From Microbaculum marinisediminis (GTDB lineage: Bacteria; Pseudomonadota; Alphaproteobacteria; Rhizobiales; Tepidamorphaceae): DNA of 64,000 bases. The DNA lies in assembly GCF_025397915.1 (NCBI RefSeq), contig NZ_JALIDZ010000006.1, forward strand, positions 1 through 64,000, read 5' to 3'. Made by a program: the position numbers and the translations under genes. The notes under the pieces were generated by a model. That model had not been told where the DNA came from. It made no database searches and was given only the letters and a program-made list of their open reading frames with translations. Positions 50,683 to 59,940 of this stretch are shown here, piece by piece (position 1 is the stretch's first letter; each line of letters begins with the position of its first letter).

Positions 50683-52182
50683 GTGCTTAAGATCGTCTGT
50701 GCCCGAGTATCGCGAACCGGCGGCCTGCTACTGATTGCGGGGCTCCTTGCCGGCTGCATGAACGACAGCCTGAAGGAAGTCCCGGTGTCGCCGACACAGC
50801 CGTGGAATCCGGAAGCCTCGGCGGTGCGCAGCGGGGACTACTCCATTCCCGCCAACCCCGCCGTCGCCAGTCTCGAGGCGGGCATCCAGTCCGGTCGGGT
50901 GTACACGCTGCCGGAGCTGATCGACCTGGCGCAGCGCACCAATCCGGCGACGCGTATCGCCTGGGAGGAGGCCCGTCAGGCGGCTTTGGCGGTCGGCATG
51001 GTCGAGGCCAGCTTCCTGCCGCTCATCACGGCCAATGTCATCGGCGGCGAGCAGGCCGTCGTCACGCCGGTGCCGAACCTTGTGGGCGGCACCGACTACA
51101 TCAGCACCACCGCCAACGGGATAGCGCCGAACCTCGCGCTGCAATGGCTGGTTTTCGACTTCGGTCAGCGACAGGCCCTGCAGGAAGCCGCCGAACACAC
51201 CGCCTACGCCGCCAATGTCGGGTTCAACGGCACCCATCAGGCGCTGATCTACAACGTGACGCGAAGCTACTATCTGTACGGGGCGGCGCAGGGCAATCTG
51301 GCGATCGCCCGACAGGCCCTGGCGAACAGCCGGCAGCTCCAGCAGGCCGCCGAGGCGCGATACGGAAACGGCACCGGAACGAGTATCGAGGTCGCCCAGG
51401 CCAGGCAGCTCGCGGCGCAGTCCAATCTTCGCCTGGTGCAGGCGCAGGACAGCCTGCGCGACAGTTACCAGGACCTGCTCGGCGCCGTGGGCATCTCGCC
51501 GAAGTCGACCATCAAGATCGCATCGTCGGCGGGGCGCGGGCTCCCTCGGGCCCGATCGCTGCCGACCGACGACGTGATCGAGGCGGCGCTGTCGCGCAGG
51601 CCGGATGTCCTGGCCAGCTATGCCGCCGTCAAGGCCAGCCAGGCCAATGCGCGCGCGGCGGAGGCCGACTTCCTGCCCAAGGTCTATCTCGGCGCCGTGG
51701 TCGCCACCGACAACACCAGCCTCCAGACCGGCAACCTGCCGAAGTTCGGGGCCCAGGCGAGCACGTCGGGCGTTCTGGCCGGCGTCACGATCCCGATCTA
51801 CGACGGCGGTCTCCGGGAGGCCAATCTTCGCCGGGCCGAATCGACGTCGGCGGCGGCGCACGCCCGGTTCGAACAGACCCGCGACACCGCGGTGCGAGAG
51901 ATCGTGGTCGCCTCCGATACGCTGCGATCGGCGCTCGAGGCCTATGTCGCCGCCAGCGAGCTGGTTGGTGCGGCGACGGTGACACACGATGCCGCGTTCG
52001 AGGCCTACCGCAACGGCGTGGGCACGATCACCGACGCGACCGCGGCGGCAACCGGCCTTCTGGACGCGCGACAGGCCCGGTCGGACGCGCACGCCGCGGC
52101 GCTCGTGGCGGCGTCGTCGCTGGCCTTTTCCCTCGGTGCGATGACATCGCGCGAATCTCCCGATCAGGCGTTGCGGAATTGA
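50683..52182 (+). CDS. mdtP: TolC-family outer-membrane efflux lipoprotein (MdtP-like)
   Basis: A 499-residue outer-membrane channel. The signal ends in a lipobox (LLIAGLLAGC), so it is probably a lipoprotein like NodT/OprM-type channels. Two long helical repeats carry the TolC motifs TLPELIDLAQRTNPATRIAWEEARQAAL, ARYGNGTGTSIEVAQARQLAAQ and YDGGLREANLRRAES. The start is a GTG at 50683 with GAAGGAACG upstream. It completes the four-gene efflux operon. Confidence 0.88.
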   Translation: MLKIVCARVSRTGGLLLIAGLLAGCMNDSLKEVPVSPTQPWNPEASAVRSGDYSIPANPAVASLEAGIQSGRVYTLPELIDLAQRTNPATRIAWEEARQAALAVGMVEASFLPLITANVIGGEQAVVTPVPNLVGGTDYISTTANGIAPNLALQWLVFDFGQRQALQEAAEHTAYAANVGFNGTHQALIYNVTRSYYLYGAAQGNLAIARQALANSRQLQQAAEARYGNGTGTSIEVAQARQLAAQSNLRLVQAQDSLRDSYQDLLGAVGISPKSTIKIASSAGRGLPRARSLPTDDVIEAALSRRPDVLASYAAVKASQANARAAEADFLPKVYLGAVVATDNTSLQTGNLPKFGAQASTSGVLAGVTIPIYDGGLREANLRRAESTSAAAHARFEQTRDTAVREIVVASDTLRSALEAYVAASELVGAATVTHDAAFEAYRNGVGTITDATAAATGLLDARQARSDAHAAALVAASSLAFSLGAMTSRESPDQALRN

Positions 52183-52450
52183 TCTGGCGCATCGCATGCA
52201 GCCCGTTGCGAACGCCCGGTTGGTATCCGGCGGCGCGGTCGAAATTCCCCGTCGGTGACTTGACACCGATTGCCGTCATGGCCGACAGCTTTAGGACACT
52301 CGCCACTGCAACAGCTACTCTCCAGCGCACTTGAAATCCGTAACCGCCGACGAGACCCGGGCCGCACTGATGCGGCACCCGAGATGCCGGATCGGGCTTG
52401 TCGGCGCGCGTGCGGGAGAAGCGTTCCCCAGACGTCCAGGATGACCCGAC

Positions 52451-53557
52451 ATGTGCACCTCCCTTACCTATAGAGACGCGGCCGACAACGTCTATTTTGG
52501 CCGTACGCTCGAGTTGACGGTCGATCTGCCCTATCAGATCGCCTACTTTCCCGCCGGCGCCGCGTTCACGTCGCAGGCCGAGGGGCATCCCGCGCTGACC
52601 TACACCTCCGCGCACGGCTTTCTGGCGGTGACGATGCCCGATCGCGTGCCGACGGCCGACGCGCCGATCGGCATCGGCGACCTCAAGGTTCTCGAAGGGC
52701 TCAATGACAAGGGGCTGACATTCAGCCTGCTGTCCTATCCGGCGGCGGGCGGCACCCAGCAGGCGGTCGACAAGACGCGGGCCGTTCTGTCGGCGTCCGA
52801 TCTCGGCACCTGGGCGCTGGCGCAATTCGCCACGGTGCAGGACGTGAAGGCCGCGCTCGCCGATCAGCCGGTCCTGCTCGAAGCGCTGGCCATCCTCGGC
52901 GGCGTGGAATCCCCGTTCCACTACGTCGTGCACGACGCGTCCGGCGCGTCGATCGTCATCGAGTTCAACCGGGGCGCAATGACGGTGCACGACAATCCGG
53001 TCGGCGTCATGACCAACGGCCCGGAGTTCGGCTGGCACCTGACCAATCTCGACAACTACACGTTCCTCACGAATGTCGACAAAACGAGCGCGACCTTCGG
53101 GACCTACAAGGCCACTCAGCCGGATTCCGGCATCGCGACCGCGGGACTGCCCGCGTCCAATACGTCTGTCGGACGGTTCGTCCGCGCCGCGTATTACGCC
53201 CAGTTCACCGAGAAGGCGGCGACGCCCGACCAGGCTGTGCAGACGCTGGCCCACGTGATGAACAATTTCGACCGGCCGCGGGGCGTCACCATCGACTATC
53301 CCGACGGGAGCGGCTCGCATCTTGAGGTGGCCGGGCTGGACCAGGGCGGCAAGGCCGCCTATGCGACCGAGTTTACCTCGTGGACCAATCTCTCGGACCT
53401 TGCCCGCACGCTCTTCTTCGTGCGCGACTACCGGAGCCTGAACTTCTCCCGGTTCGACCTGAAGTCGCTCGCCGGGCTGAAACAGCCCAAGGTGCTTCCG
53501 CTCGATCGTCTGGGCGGAGCAGAGGCCGAGGCCACCGACCTCCTGATGGGCGCCTGA
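52451..53557 (+). CDS. Linear amide C-N hydrolase (choloylglycine hydrolase/penicillin V acylase family), cytoplasmic copy
   Basis: A 368-residue Ntn hydrolase whose nucleophile Cys2 becomes the N terminus once Met is removed (MCTSLTYRDAADNVYFGRTLEL, with the R-x-E/D pattern of the family near residue 18). Other landmarks are LKVLEGLNDKGLTFSLLSYPA and VMTNGPEFGWHLTNLDNYTFL, with the Asn and Arg of the active site in NTSVGRFVRAAYYAQF. There is no signal peptide. It could hydrolyse N-acyl amides such as acylated amino acids, bile-salt-like amides or acyl-homoserine lactones. It lies 73 bp upstream of glutamate decarboxylase on the same strand. Confidence 0.85.
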   Translation: MCTSLTYRDAADNVYFGRTLELTVDLPYQIAYFPAGAAFTSQAEGHPALTYTSAHGFLAVTMPDRVPTADAPIGIGDLKVLEGLNDKGLTFSLLSYPAAGGTQQAVDKTRAVLSASDLGTWALAQFATVQDVKAALADQPVLLEALAILGGVESPFHYVVHDASGASIVIEFNRGAMTVHDNPVGVMTNGPEFGWHLTNLDNYTFLTNVDKTSATFGTYKATQPDSGIATAGLPASNTSVGRFVRAAYYAQFTEKAATPDQAVQTLAHVMNNFDRPRGVTIDYPDGSGSHLEVAGLDQGGKAAYATEFTSWTNLSDLARTLFFVRDYRSLNFSRFDLKSLAGLKQPKVLPLDRLGGAEAEATDLLMGA

Positions 53558-53583
53558 GGCGCATCTCCTTCCATATCTTCGAC

Positions 53584-53602
53584 ATGCGGGCGGCGCCCGC
53601 AT
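53584..53602 (+). other. GC-rich hairpin between the hydrolase and gadB
   Basis: ATGCGGGC and GCCCGCAT pair around GGC in the 72-bp spacer. No T run follows, so it may attenuate or stabilise the shared transcript instead of ending it. Confidence 0.4.
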
Positions 53603-53629
53603 CCCCCGTCACGCCAAGAGTACGCTGGA

Positions 53630-55027
53630 ATGAACCGACATCACCTTCTTGAAGAGCAGGACGCTTCGAACGACGAGACCTACGGTGCCGACGAACTCGC
53701 CACGGTGCTTCCGAAATCGACCTTTCCCGAGCGCGAGCGCAATCCGCAGCGCGTCTATGCGGCCGTGCGCGACGAGTTGATGCTCGACGGCAATTCCCGC
53801 CAGAACCTGGCCACGTTCTGCCAGACCTGGGAGGAACCCGAGGTCCATCGGCTGATGGACGCATGCATCGACAAGAACATGATCGACAAGGACGAATATC
53901 CGCAGACAGCCGACCTGGAGGCGCGGTGCGTGCGGATGCTCGGCGATCTGTGGAACGCCCCGGACGGGGAGGGGGCGGTCGGCTGCTCCACCACCGGGTC
54001 CAGCGAAGCCGCCATGCTGGGCGGCCTGGCGATGAAACGCCGGTGGGAGGCGCGCCGCGCAAAGGAAGGCAAGCCCACCGACAAGCCGAACCTGATCACC
54101 GGTCCGGTGCAGATCTGCTGGCACAAGTTCACCCGCTACTGGGACATCGAGCATCGCGAGATCCCCATGGAGAACGGGCGGCTGCTGATGACGCCCGAAG
54201 AGGTGCTGAGCCGCTGCGACGAGAACACGATCGGCGTCGTTCCGACGTTGGGCGTGACCTTTACGGGCGAATTCGAGCCGGTGAAGGCGGTGAGCGACGC
54301 GCTGGACAAGCTCGAAACGGAAACGGGCCTCGACATTCCGATCCATGTTGATGGGGCGAGCGGTGGTTTTCTCGCTCCCTTCTGCGCCCCGGATCTGATG
54401 TGGGACTTCCGGCTGCCGCGGGTGCGCTCGATCAACGCGTCCGGCCACAAGTTCGGGCTCGCCCCGCTCGGCGTGGGGTGGGTTCTGTGGCGGGAGGAGA
54501 AGGACCTTCCCGAGAACATGGTGTTCTGGGTCAACTATCTCGGCGGGAACATGCGCGATATCGCGCTGAACTTCTCGCGGCCCGGCGGTCAGATCGTCTG
54601 CCAGTACTACAATTTCCTCCGGCTCGGCCGCGAGGGATACCGCAAGGTCCATACCGCCTGCTATCGCAGCGCGACGTACCTTGCCGACGAGATTTCGAAG
54701 ATGGGCCCCTTCGAGGTGGTCTTCGACGGCGACATGACCCGCGGCATCCCGGCGGTCTCCTGGAAGCTGAAGGAGGGCAACGATCCGGGCTTCACGCTGT
54801 TCGATCTGGCGGACCGGCTTCGGGTTCGCGGCTGGCAGGTGCCGGCCTACACCCTGCCGGCGAATTGCCAGGACCAGGCGATCCAGCGGATTCTCGTGCG
54901 CAACGGCGTCAGCCTCGATCTGTGCGCCGCGCTGATGGACGACATGAAGGCCGCATTGGCCTATTTCAAGGCCCATCCGATCCACACGCCGCTGACCAGC
55001 GACGAGGCGAGCGGATTCCACCATTGA
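53630..55027 (+). CDS. gadB: Glutamate decarboxylase
   Basis: A 465-residue PLP enzyme that converts glutamate to GABA and consumes a proton. It aligns along its whole length with GadA/GadB of E. coli: an N-terminal region (NRHHLLEEQ), then [10 protein letters not shown]-like [49 protein letters not shown], the PLP lysine Lys274 in [19 protein letters not shown], and the C-terminal His in GFHH that closes the active site at neutral pH in E. coli. No GadC antiporter gene is in the neighbourhood, which is unusual for an acid-resistance setting. Confidence 0.95.
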   Translation: MNRHHLLEEQDASNDETYGADELATVLPKSTFPERERNPQRVYAAVRDELMLDGNSRQNLATFCQTWEEPEVHRLMDACIDKNMIDKDEYPQTADLEARCVRMLGDLWNAPDGEGAVGCSTTGSSEAAMLGGLAMKRRWEARRAKEGKPTDKPNLITGPVQICWHKFTRYWDIEHREIPMENGRLLMTPEEVLSRCDENTIGVVPTLGVTFTGEFEPVKAVSDALDKLETETGLDIPIHVDGASGGFLAPFCAPDLMWDFRLPRVRSINASGHKFGLAPLGVGWVLWREEKDLPENMVFWVNYLGGNMRDIALNFSRPGGQIVCQYYNFLRLGREGYRKVHTACYRSATYLADEISKMGPFEVVFDGDMTRGIPAVSWKLKEGNDPGFTLFDLADRLRVRGWQVPAYTLPANCQDQAIQRILVRNGVSLDLCAALMDDMKAALAYFKAHPIHTPLTSDEASGFHH

Positions 55028-55067
55028 GAAACGCGACGGTTGTGCACCGTCGCCGCCTCCGCCTGGA

Positions 55068-55931
55068 ATGACCGCGCACTGTGAACACGCGGCCAGGGTT
55101 CCGATGCGCAGCGCGGGACCCTGGCCGTTCGTCACCTTCCGAAGCTACCGGCATCGCGGGCGGCAGATCGTCTGGCGCGCGCGGCAGCATCGCAAGGGGC
55201 TGAACCGCGCCGCCCGCGGGCTGGACCCGACGAGTGTCCCGTTCTGGCAGACGCAGGCCTACAATTGGTACACGGGTCTGTTGTTTGCCGTCGGTGCGTC
55301 CCTGTTCCTGCTGGGCAGCGTGCTCACCTTCGTTCACGGCCAGATCGGCGTTCCGCCCGACGGGCCGATCAACATCGTCTTCTTCGCCGGGTCCATCCCC
55401 TTCACGATCGCTGGCTTTCTCCAGAACTTTCAGGCCGCGAACGCGTCCGAGTTCGCCGCCGATGCAGGGGCTCAGGAGACAAGGCGGACGGTATCCCTGA
55501 TCGGATGGCGCCCTGGCAGCCTGGGATGGCTGAGCTCGGTCACGCAGTTCGTCGGTACCGTCGCCTTCAATTTCAACACCTTCGATGCCATCGACGCGCC
55601 GAGCCGCTGGTACGTGCAGGATCTCACGATCTGGATGCCCGGCCTGGTGGGATCGATCCTGTTCCTGGTCTCCGGTTATCTGGCCTTCATCGAGACCAGC
55701 CACGGCTACTGGAGCTGGAAGCCGAACGACCTGGCGTGGTGGATCGTCTTCGTCAATCTGCTGGGGTGCATCGCCTTCATGACGGCTGGCATTCTCGCCT
55801 ATGTTCCGGATGGAGCGGAGCCGGCCTGGATCGCGGCAGTGGCGAATTTTCACCTCGGGCTCGGCGCGCTGGGATTCCTGATCGGCGCGGTGCTGATGAT
55901 GCGTGAAAGCGCCGATGCCGAAGCGGGGTGA
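55068..55931 (+). CDS. YrhK-like integral membrane protein, function unknown
   Basis: A 287-residue membrane protein. A basic cytoplasmic N terminus (FRSYRHRGRQIVWRARQHRKGLNRAARGL) is followed by at least six hydrophobic helices, including WYTGLLFAVGASLFLLGSVLTF, NIVFFAGSIPFTIAGFLQNF, MPGLVGSILFLVSGYLAFIE and LAWWIVFVNLLGCIAFMTAGILAYV. The pattern of paired helices resembles YrhK-domain proteins, assigned by eye. It follows gadB by 40 bp and may be co-transcribed. Confidence 0.6.
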   Translation: MTAHCEHAARVPMRSAGPWPFVTFRSYRHRGRQIVWRARQHRKGLNRAARGLDPTSVPFWQTQAYNWYTGLLFAVGASLFLLGSVLTFVHGQIGVPPDGPINIVFFAGSIPFTIAGFLQNFQAANASEFAADAGAQETRRTVSLIGWRPGSLGWLSSVTQFVGTVAFNFNTFDAIDAPSRWYVQDLTIWMPGLVGSILFLVSGYLAFIETSHGYWSWKPNDLAWWIVFVNLLGCIAFMTAGILAYVPDGAEPAWIAAVANFHLGLGALGFLIGAVLMMRESADAEAG

Positions 55932-56136
55932 GGGGGCGGCTTGAACGAAAGCCTTCGTCATTTGCGTGTGGCATTGCGCTGCGATATCAGTCGGGTTCGC
56001 TATTCGGATCCTTCTGTCGGGCTTTCTTCCACACGCTACAGGGGCAGGCCCTCGAGCCGCCGCCCGACCGGTCATGTCGCCGCAGTCTGATGCCTGCGGC
56101 CGCAGCCGCTTTCTCGCGCAATAACGGAGATATCGC

Positions 56137-57222
56137 ATGCCAGCCAATCGCCACACCGCCAGAGCCCGCAGGCTGATCAACGCGGCAGTGTCCGCCGGTC
56201 TCGCGTTGGCGGTCACGACCGCGCCGATGCAGGCCATCGCCTGTACCCGGCTGGTCTATCTCGGTGCCGGCGACACCGTTCTGACGGCCCGGTCGATGGA
56301 CTGGAAGGTCGATGTCGCCACCAATCTGTGGGTCTTCCCGCGTGGCATGGAGCGCAACGGCGAAGCTGGCGAAAACTCGATCACCTGGACCTCGAAATAC
56401 GGCAGCGTCATCGCGTCCGGATACGATATTTCCACGACCGACGGTCTGAACGAGAAGGGCCTGGCGGCGAACGTGCTGTGGCTGGTGGAGTCGGAGTATC
56501 CGTCGTCCGAAAGCGACAAGCCTGGCCTGACGATCGCCGCCTGGGCGCAGTACGTGCTCGATAATTTCGCCACCGTGGCCGAGGCGGTCGAGGCGCTGGA
56601 GAGCGAGCCGTTCGCCATCGTCACCGACGCCGTGCCCGGCGAGCAGCGGCTCGCCACCCTGCACCTTTCGATGTCGGATTCCACCGGCGACAGCGCCATC
56701 GTCGAGTACATCGACGGCAAGCAGGTGATCCACCACAGCCGGTCGTATCAGGTGATGACCAACTCGCCGACCTTCGACAAGCAGCTCGCCCTCGATGATT
56801 ACTGGAACCAGATCGGCGGCACGGTCTTCCTGCCGGGGACGAACCGGGCCGCGGACCGCTTCGCGCGCGCCTCGTTCTATGTCGACGCGATCCCGAAGTT
56901 CGACGATCCGAACATGGCGGTCGCCGGTGCGATGTCCGTCATCCGCAACGTCTCTGTCCCCTACGGCATTTCGACCCCGGATCAGCCGAACATCTCCTCG
57001 ACCCGCTGGCGCACGCTCTCCGACCATGCGCGCAAGCTCTACTTCTTCGAGTCCGCGCTGACGCCCAACACCTTCTGGGTCGACCTTAAGCAGCTCGATC
57101 TCTCCGCGGAGACCGGCAAGGTGATGAAGCTCGATCTCGGCCCGGACCAGAGCCACACCTATTCGGGCGATGCGACCGGGAAGTTCCAGCCGGCACGTCC
57201 TTTCAAGTTTCTGGGCAAGTGA
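56137..57222 (+). CDS. Linear amide C-N hydrolase (choloylglycine hydrolase family), secreted copy
   Basis: A 361-residue Ntn hydrolase. A signal peptide (RLINAAVSAGLALAVTTAPMQAIA) ends directly before Cys36 (IACTRLVYLG), so signal cleavage would expose the catalytic N-terminal cysteine. Further landmarks are TARSMDWKVD (Arg and Asp of the active site), DGLNEKGLAANVLWL, YQVMTNSPTFDKQLALDDYW (Asn) and RFARASFY (Arg). It is a paralogue of the cytoplasmic protein at 52451. Having one copy inside and one outside suggests processing of the same class of amide on both sides of the membrane. The ATG has AACGGAGAT upstream. Confidence 0.88.
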   Translation: MPANRHTARARRLINAAVSAGLALAVTTAPMQAIACTRLVYLGAGDTVLTARSMDWKVDVATNLWVFPRGMERNGEAGENSITWTSKYGSVIASGYDISTTDGLNEKGLAANVLWLVESEYPSSESDKPGLTIAAWAQYVLDNFATVAEAVEALESEPFAIVTDAVPGEQRLATLHLSMSDSTGDSAIVEYIDGKQVIHHSRSYQVMTNSPTFDKQLALDDYWNQIGGTVFLPGTNRAADRFARASFYVDAIPKFDDPNMAVAGAMSVIRNVSVPYGISTPDQPNISSTRWRTLSDHARKLYFFESALTPNTFWVDLKQLDLSAETGKVMKLDLGPDQSHTYSGDATGKFQPARPFKFLGK

Positions 57223-57356
57223 GGTAGCGATCGGGCGGAGACGCGTGCCGGTGCCGTTGTGGCGCCGGTTCGCCCTTCCGCTCGCGGATCGAACCCCGGG
57301 GCTGGCGATCCGGCGGGTCTTGGTGAGAGAGCGGCTGTTGATGAGGATTTTGGACC

Positions 57357-58502
57357 GTGCGTAAGAACCTGATCTCGCGTCTGTTCATGGTGGTCATCCT
57401 GGCCGGGATTTGGATCGCCGGAAGCGGTCCACTCGCCCATGCGCAGGACACGGGTGGAACAGGCGGCGGCGGTGAATCTGCCGATACCGCGACCGGCGGC
57501 GCCCCCAAACGGGTAAGGGTCGGCGTCCACCTGAGTCCGCCATTCGTCATGCGCAGCGCGGACGGCTACACCGGAATGGCCGTCGAGCTGTGGGAAAACA
57601 TCACCAAGGACCTGAACGTCGAAAACGACTACGTGTCGTTTGCGAACGTCCGTGAGCTGGTCGATGCAGCGGCCAAGGGTGAGGTGGATGCCGCGGTAAC
57701 CAACCTGTCGATCACGAGGAAGCGCGCGGAGATAATTGATTTCACGCAGCCATGGTACGACGGTGGCCTGCGGATCATGGTCGACGGGCAACAAGGCGCC
57801 GGCTTCCGGGCGATGGTCCGCGGGCTCAGGGACGCCGGTTACCTCAGGTCGTACGCCTGGATCGGTTTCGTGATCCTGGTGGCCACGGTCCTGTTGACGA
57901 TCTTCGACCGGCGATTCGACAAGAACTTTCCGAAACGCTGGCGCGACGGCATCGCTGAGAGCTTCTACACGGTGATGCAGGTTGCGATGTCAGGGCGCAT
58001 GAACCGCAAGAACCTGTTCGGCTGGATCGGCCGGATCTGGTCGGGCGTGTGGCTCGTCATCGGCGTGGCGATACTCGCCTACATCACCTCGACGGTCACG
58101 AGCGTGATGACGACGATCGCCCTGACGAACCAGATCAACAGCGTCGGAGACCTCCCGGGCAAGAGGGTCGGAGTCCTGCACGGAACCACGGCGCAGGATC
58201 TCGCCGATGAGCATGGCGTGGCGGTCCAACCCTATTCCGATATTGACGAGGCCGTGGCCGCGCTGCTGGCCGACCGTATCGACGCCATCGTTGCCGATGG
58301 TCCGGTGCTGGAATACTACGCCTTCACCAATCCGGAAGACCCGGTCGAGGTCGTGGGCCCGATCTTCGAGCCGGACAAGTACGGATTTGGCATATCGCAC
58401 AACACGAACCTCGCCAGACCGGTGACGCTCGAAATCCTCGACGCCGCAGAAGAGGACTATGTCGAAGAACTGCGCGAGAAATATTTCGGCGAGCGTTCCT
58501 GA
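57357..58502 (+). CDS. Prokaryotic ionotropic glutamate receptor-like ligand-gated channel
   Basis: A 381-residue protein with iGluR/GluR0 architecture. A signal peptide (1-30) and Gly-rich linker are followed by lobe S1 of a periplasmic binding domain (about 52-145; VRVGVHLSPPFVMRSADGYTGMAVELWENI and ITRKRAEIIDFTQPWYDGGL). TM1 is at about 165-183, a re-entrant segment at about 196-218, TM2 at about 227-249, and lobe S2 at about 255-375 (INSVGDLPGKRVGVLHGTTAQDLA). The re-entrant segment reads ESFYTVMQVAMSGRMNRKN and lacks the TVGYGD potassium filter of GluR0. The start is a GTG at 57357. It lies three genes after gadB, in a likely glutamate/amide-related cluster. Confidence 0.82.
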   Translation: MRKNLISRLFMVVILAGIWIAGSGPLAHAQDTGGTGGGGESADTATGGAPKRVRVGVHLSPPFVMRSADGYTGMAVELWENITKDLNVENDYVSFANVRELVDAAAKGEVDAAVTNLSITRKRAEIIDFTQPWYDGGLRIMVDGQQGAGFRAMVRGLRDAGYLRSYAWIGFVILVATVLLTIFDRRFDKNFPKRWRDGIAESFYTVMQVAMSGRMNRKNLFGWIGRIWSGVWLVIGVAILAYITSTVTSVMTTIALTNQINSVGDLPGKRVGVLHGTTAQDLADEHGVAVQPYSDIDEAVAALLADRIDAIVADGPVLEYYAFTNPEDPVEVVGPIFEPDKYGFGISHNTNLARPVTLEILDAAEEDYVEELREKYFGERS

Positions 58503-58559
58503 ACTCGCCAGGCCGCGGCGAACCCAATCTGGCCCGAAGCGCGTGTTGGTTGGGCCCGA

Positions 58560-59570
58560 TCAATCGCGAAGGAGGCCGCGCGCACTTCGCACTTCGCCGG
58601 GCGTTGCCGCGTAGCGCTGACGGAAGCAGCGATTGAAATAGGACACGTCGCTGAAGCCGCAGTGATAGGCGATGTCGGTGATGGTGACGCGATCGTTGCC
58701 TGGATCGGCGAGCAGCCGGTAGGCGCGCTCGAGCCGCTCGGTCCGAAGAAGGTCGGAGAAGCGTTCGCCTTGTGAGGCGAGCAATTTGCGGATGTAGCCC
58801 GGCGATATGCCGTGCTGCCGCGCCACATCGGCGATGGAATACTCCGGGTCGGTCGCGTGCCGGGCAACATCGGCCCTGATCGCGGCGAGCCGCGCCGCGT
58901 GCAGCCCGCCATCCCGTCCGGACATGCGCGCCCAGTTGTCCCGGGACGTATCCAGAAGGAGGCCGGCGACCTCGTGAACGTGCCGGGCGGCCATCGCCAG
59001 AACGGACTCGTCGCCCTCGGTCGATGCCGGCCCGAGCGTACCGTCCAGAAGCATGTCCAGGTGGCCTCGAAGCAGCCGCAACGTCGCGTTTTCCCTGGGG
59101 ATGACGGCGAAGCCGAGACGATCGATGTCGAGAACTCGCGACGCCATGGCGGTATACGGAATGGCCACCGTGAGAAACTCGCCGCTCGTCGAGCGGGTAT
59201 GCCCGACCTCGGACGAGCGCCGCACGATCGCGTCGCCTGGCCCGATCACCGCCTCCATGCCGCGCTCGCGGATCAGCATCGATCCGCGCCTGGGGGTCAG
59301 CAGGACGAGGTCGTCGTTGTTGTCCTGGATCAGTTCGGGCGTCCGCTTGCATTCGATCGCGCTGACGTTGCCCGCCGAGATGGTGAGGCCGGGAAGTGCC
59401 GTGTAGCGGGCGTGGTAATGAAACGGACCGTCGTCGAGCGGATCGATATCGAGCCTGAGGAACTGCCGGCCGAATATCTCGCGCCAGCTGTTGAGGCGGT
59501 TGTGCTTCGGAAAGACCGCCGACGATACGGATCCGCGTAAAGGTGGCCCCTCGTTGCCCTGTTCGTTCAA
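58560..59570 (-). CDS. AraC-family transcriptional regulator
   Basis: A 336-residue regulator. The N-terminal domain (residues 1-200) resembles the AraC-binding-like domain (LTISAGNVSAIECKRTPELIQDNNDDLVLLTP). The C-terminal double helix-turn-helix has SIADVARQHGISPGYIRKLLASQGERFSDLLRTERLERAYRLL and ITDIAYHCGFSDVSYFNRCFRQRYAATPGEVR, the canonical AraC signature. It is convergent with the channel gene. Its targets may include the upstream gad/amidase cluster; that is inference. Confidence 0.9.
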   Translation of the reverse strand: MNEQGNEGPPLRGSVSSAVFPKHNRLNSWREIFGRQFLRLDIDPLDDGPFHYHARYTALPGLTISAGNVSAIECKRTPELIQDNNDDLVLLTPRRGSMLIRERGMEAVIGPGDAIVRRSSEVGHTRSTSGEFLTVAIPYTAMASRVLDIDRLGFAVIPRENATLRLLRGHLDMLLDGTLGPASTEGDESVLAMAARHVHEVAGLLLDTSRDNWARMSGRDGGLHAARLAAIRADVARHATDPEYSIADVARQHGISPGYIRKLLASQGERFSDLLRTERLERAYRLLADPGNDRVTITDIAYHCGFSDVSYFNRCFRQRYAATPGEVRSARGLLRD

Positions 59571-59940
59571 ATCGGACCTCGCGCAATTCGTCGGGCCAGG
59601 AAACGAAATATCCCGGAGCCGGACCTGACCAGTGCCCGAATCCCGGCAATCGTGTCTTCAAATTGTGACACGGCCGACCGCGCCGATCGGTCCACAGCCG
59701 GCTTCTCAAGAGTCCAGACTAACCAATTACCCGCTGTGTGACAGCCCCCGACGGGCCGGCTCGCGTGCCGTTTCGGGCGGGGAGGGGGCGGATGACCGTT
59801 CCGCTTAGTCGTGAATTGTCCAACCGCGACGGCGCGGCCTGTCCAAGCCTGGCCGCCCGCCCTCCTGATACGGTCGCGCGAATCCGTTGCCGTGTTTTCG
59901 GCATCGTGCATGCCTTTGGGCTCGATATTGGAGGATGGCG
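59571..59940. other. Intergenic region between divergent AraC and RCC1-like genes
   Basis: No gene is supported in this stretch. Antisense frames here are low-complexity shadows. Promoters for both divergent genes must lie here, but no clear hexamer pair stands out. Confidence 0.5.
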
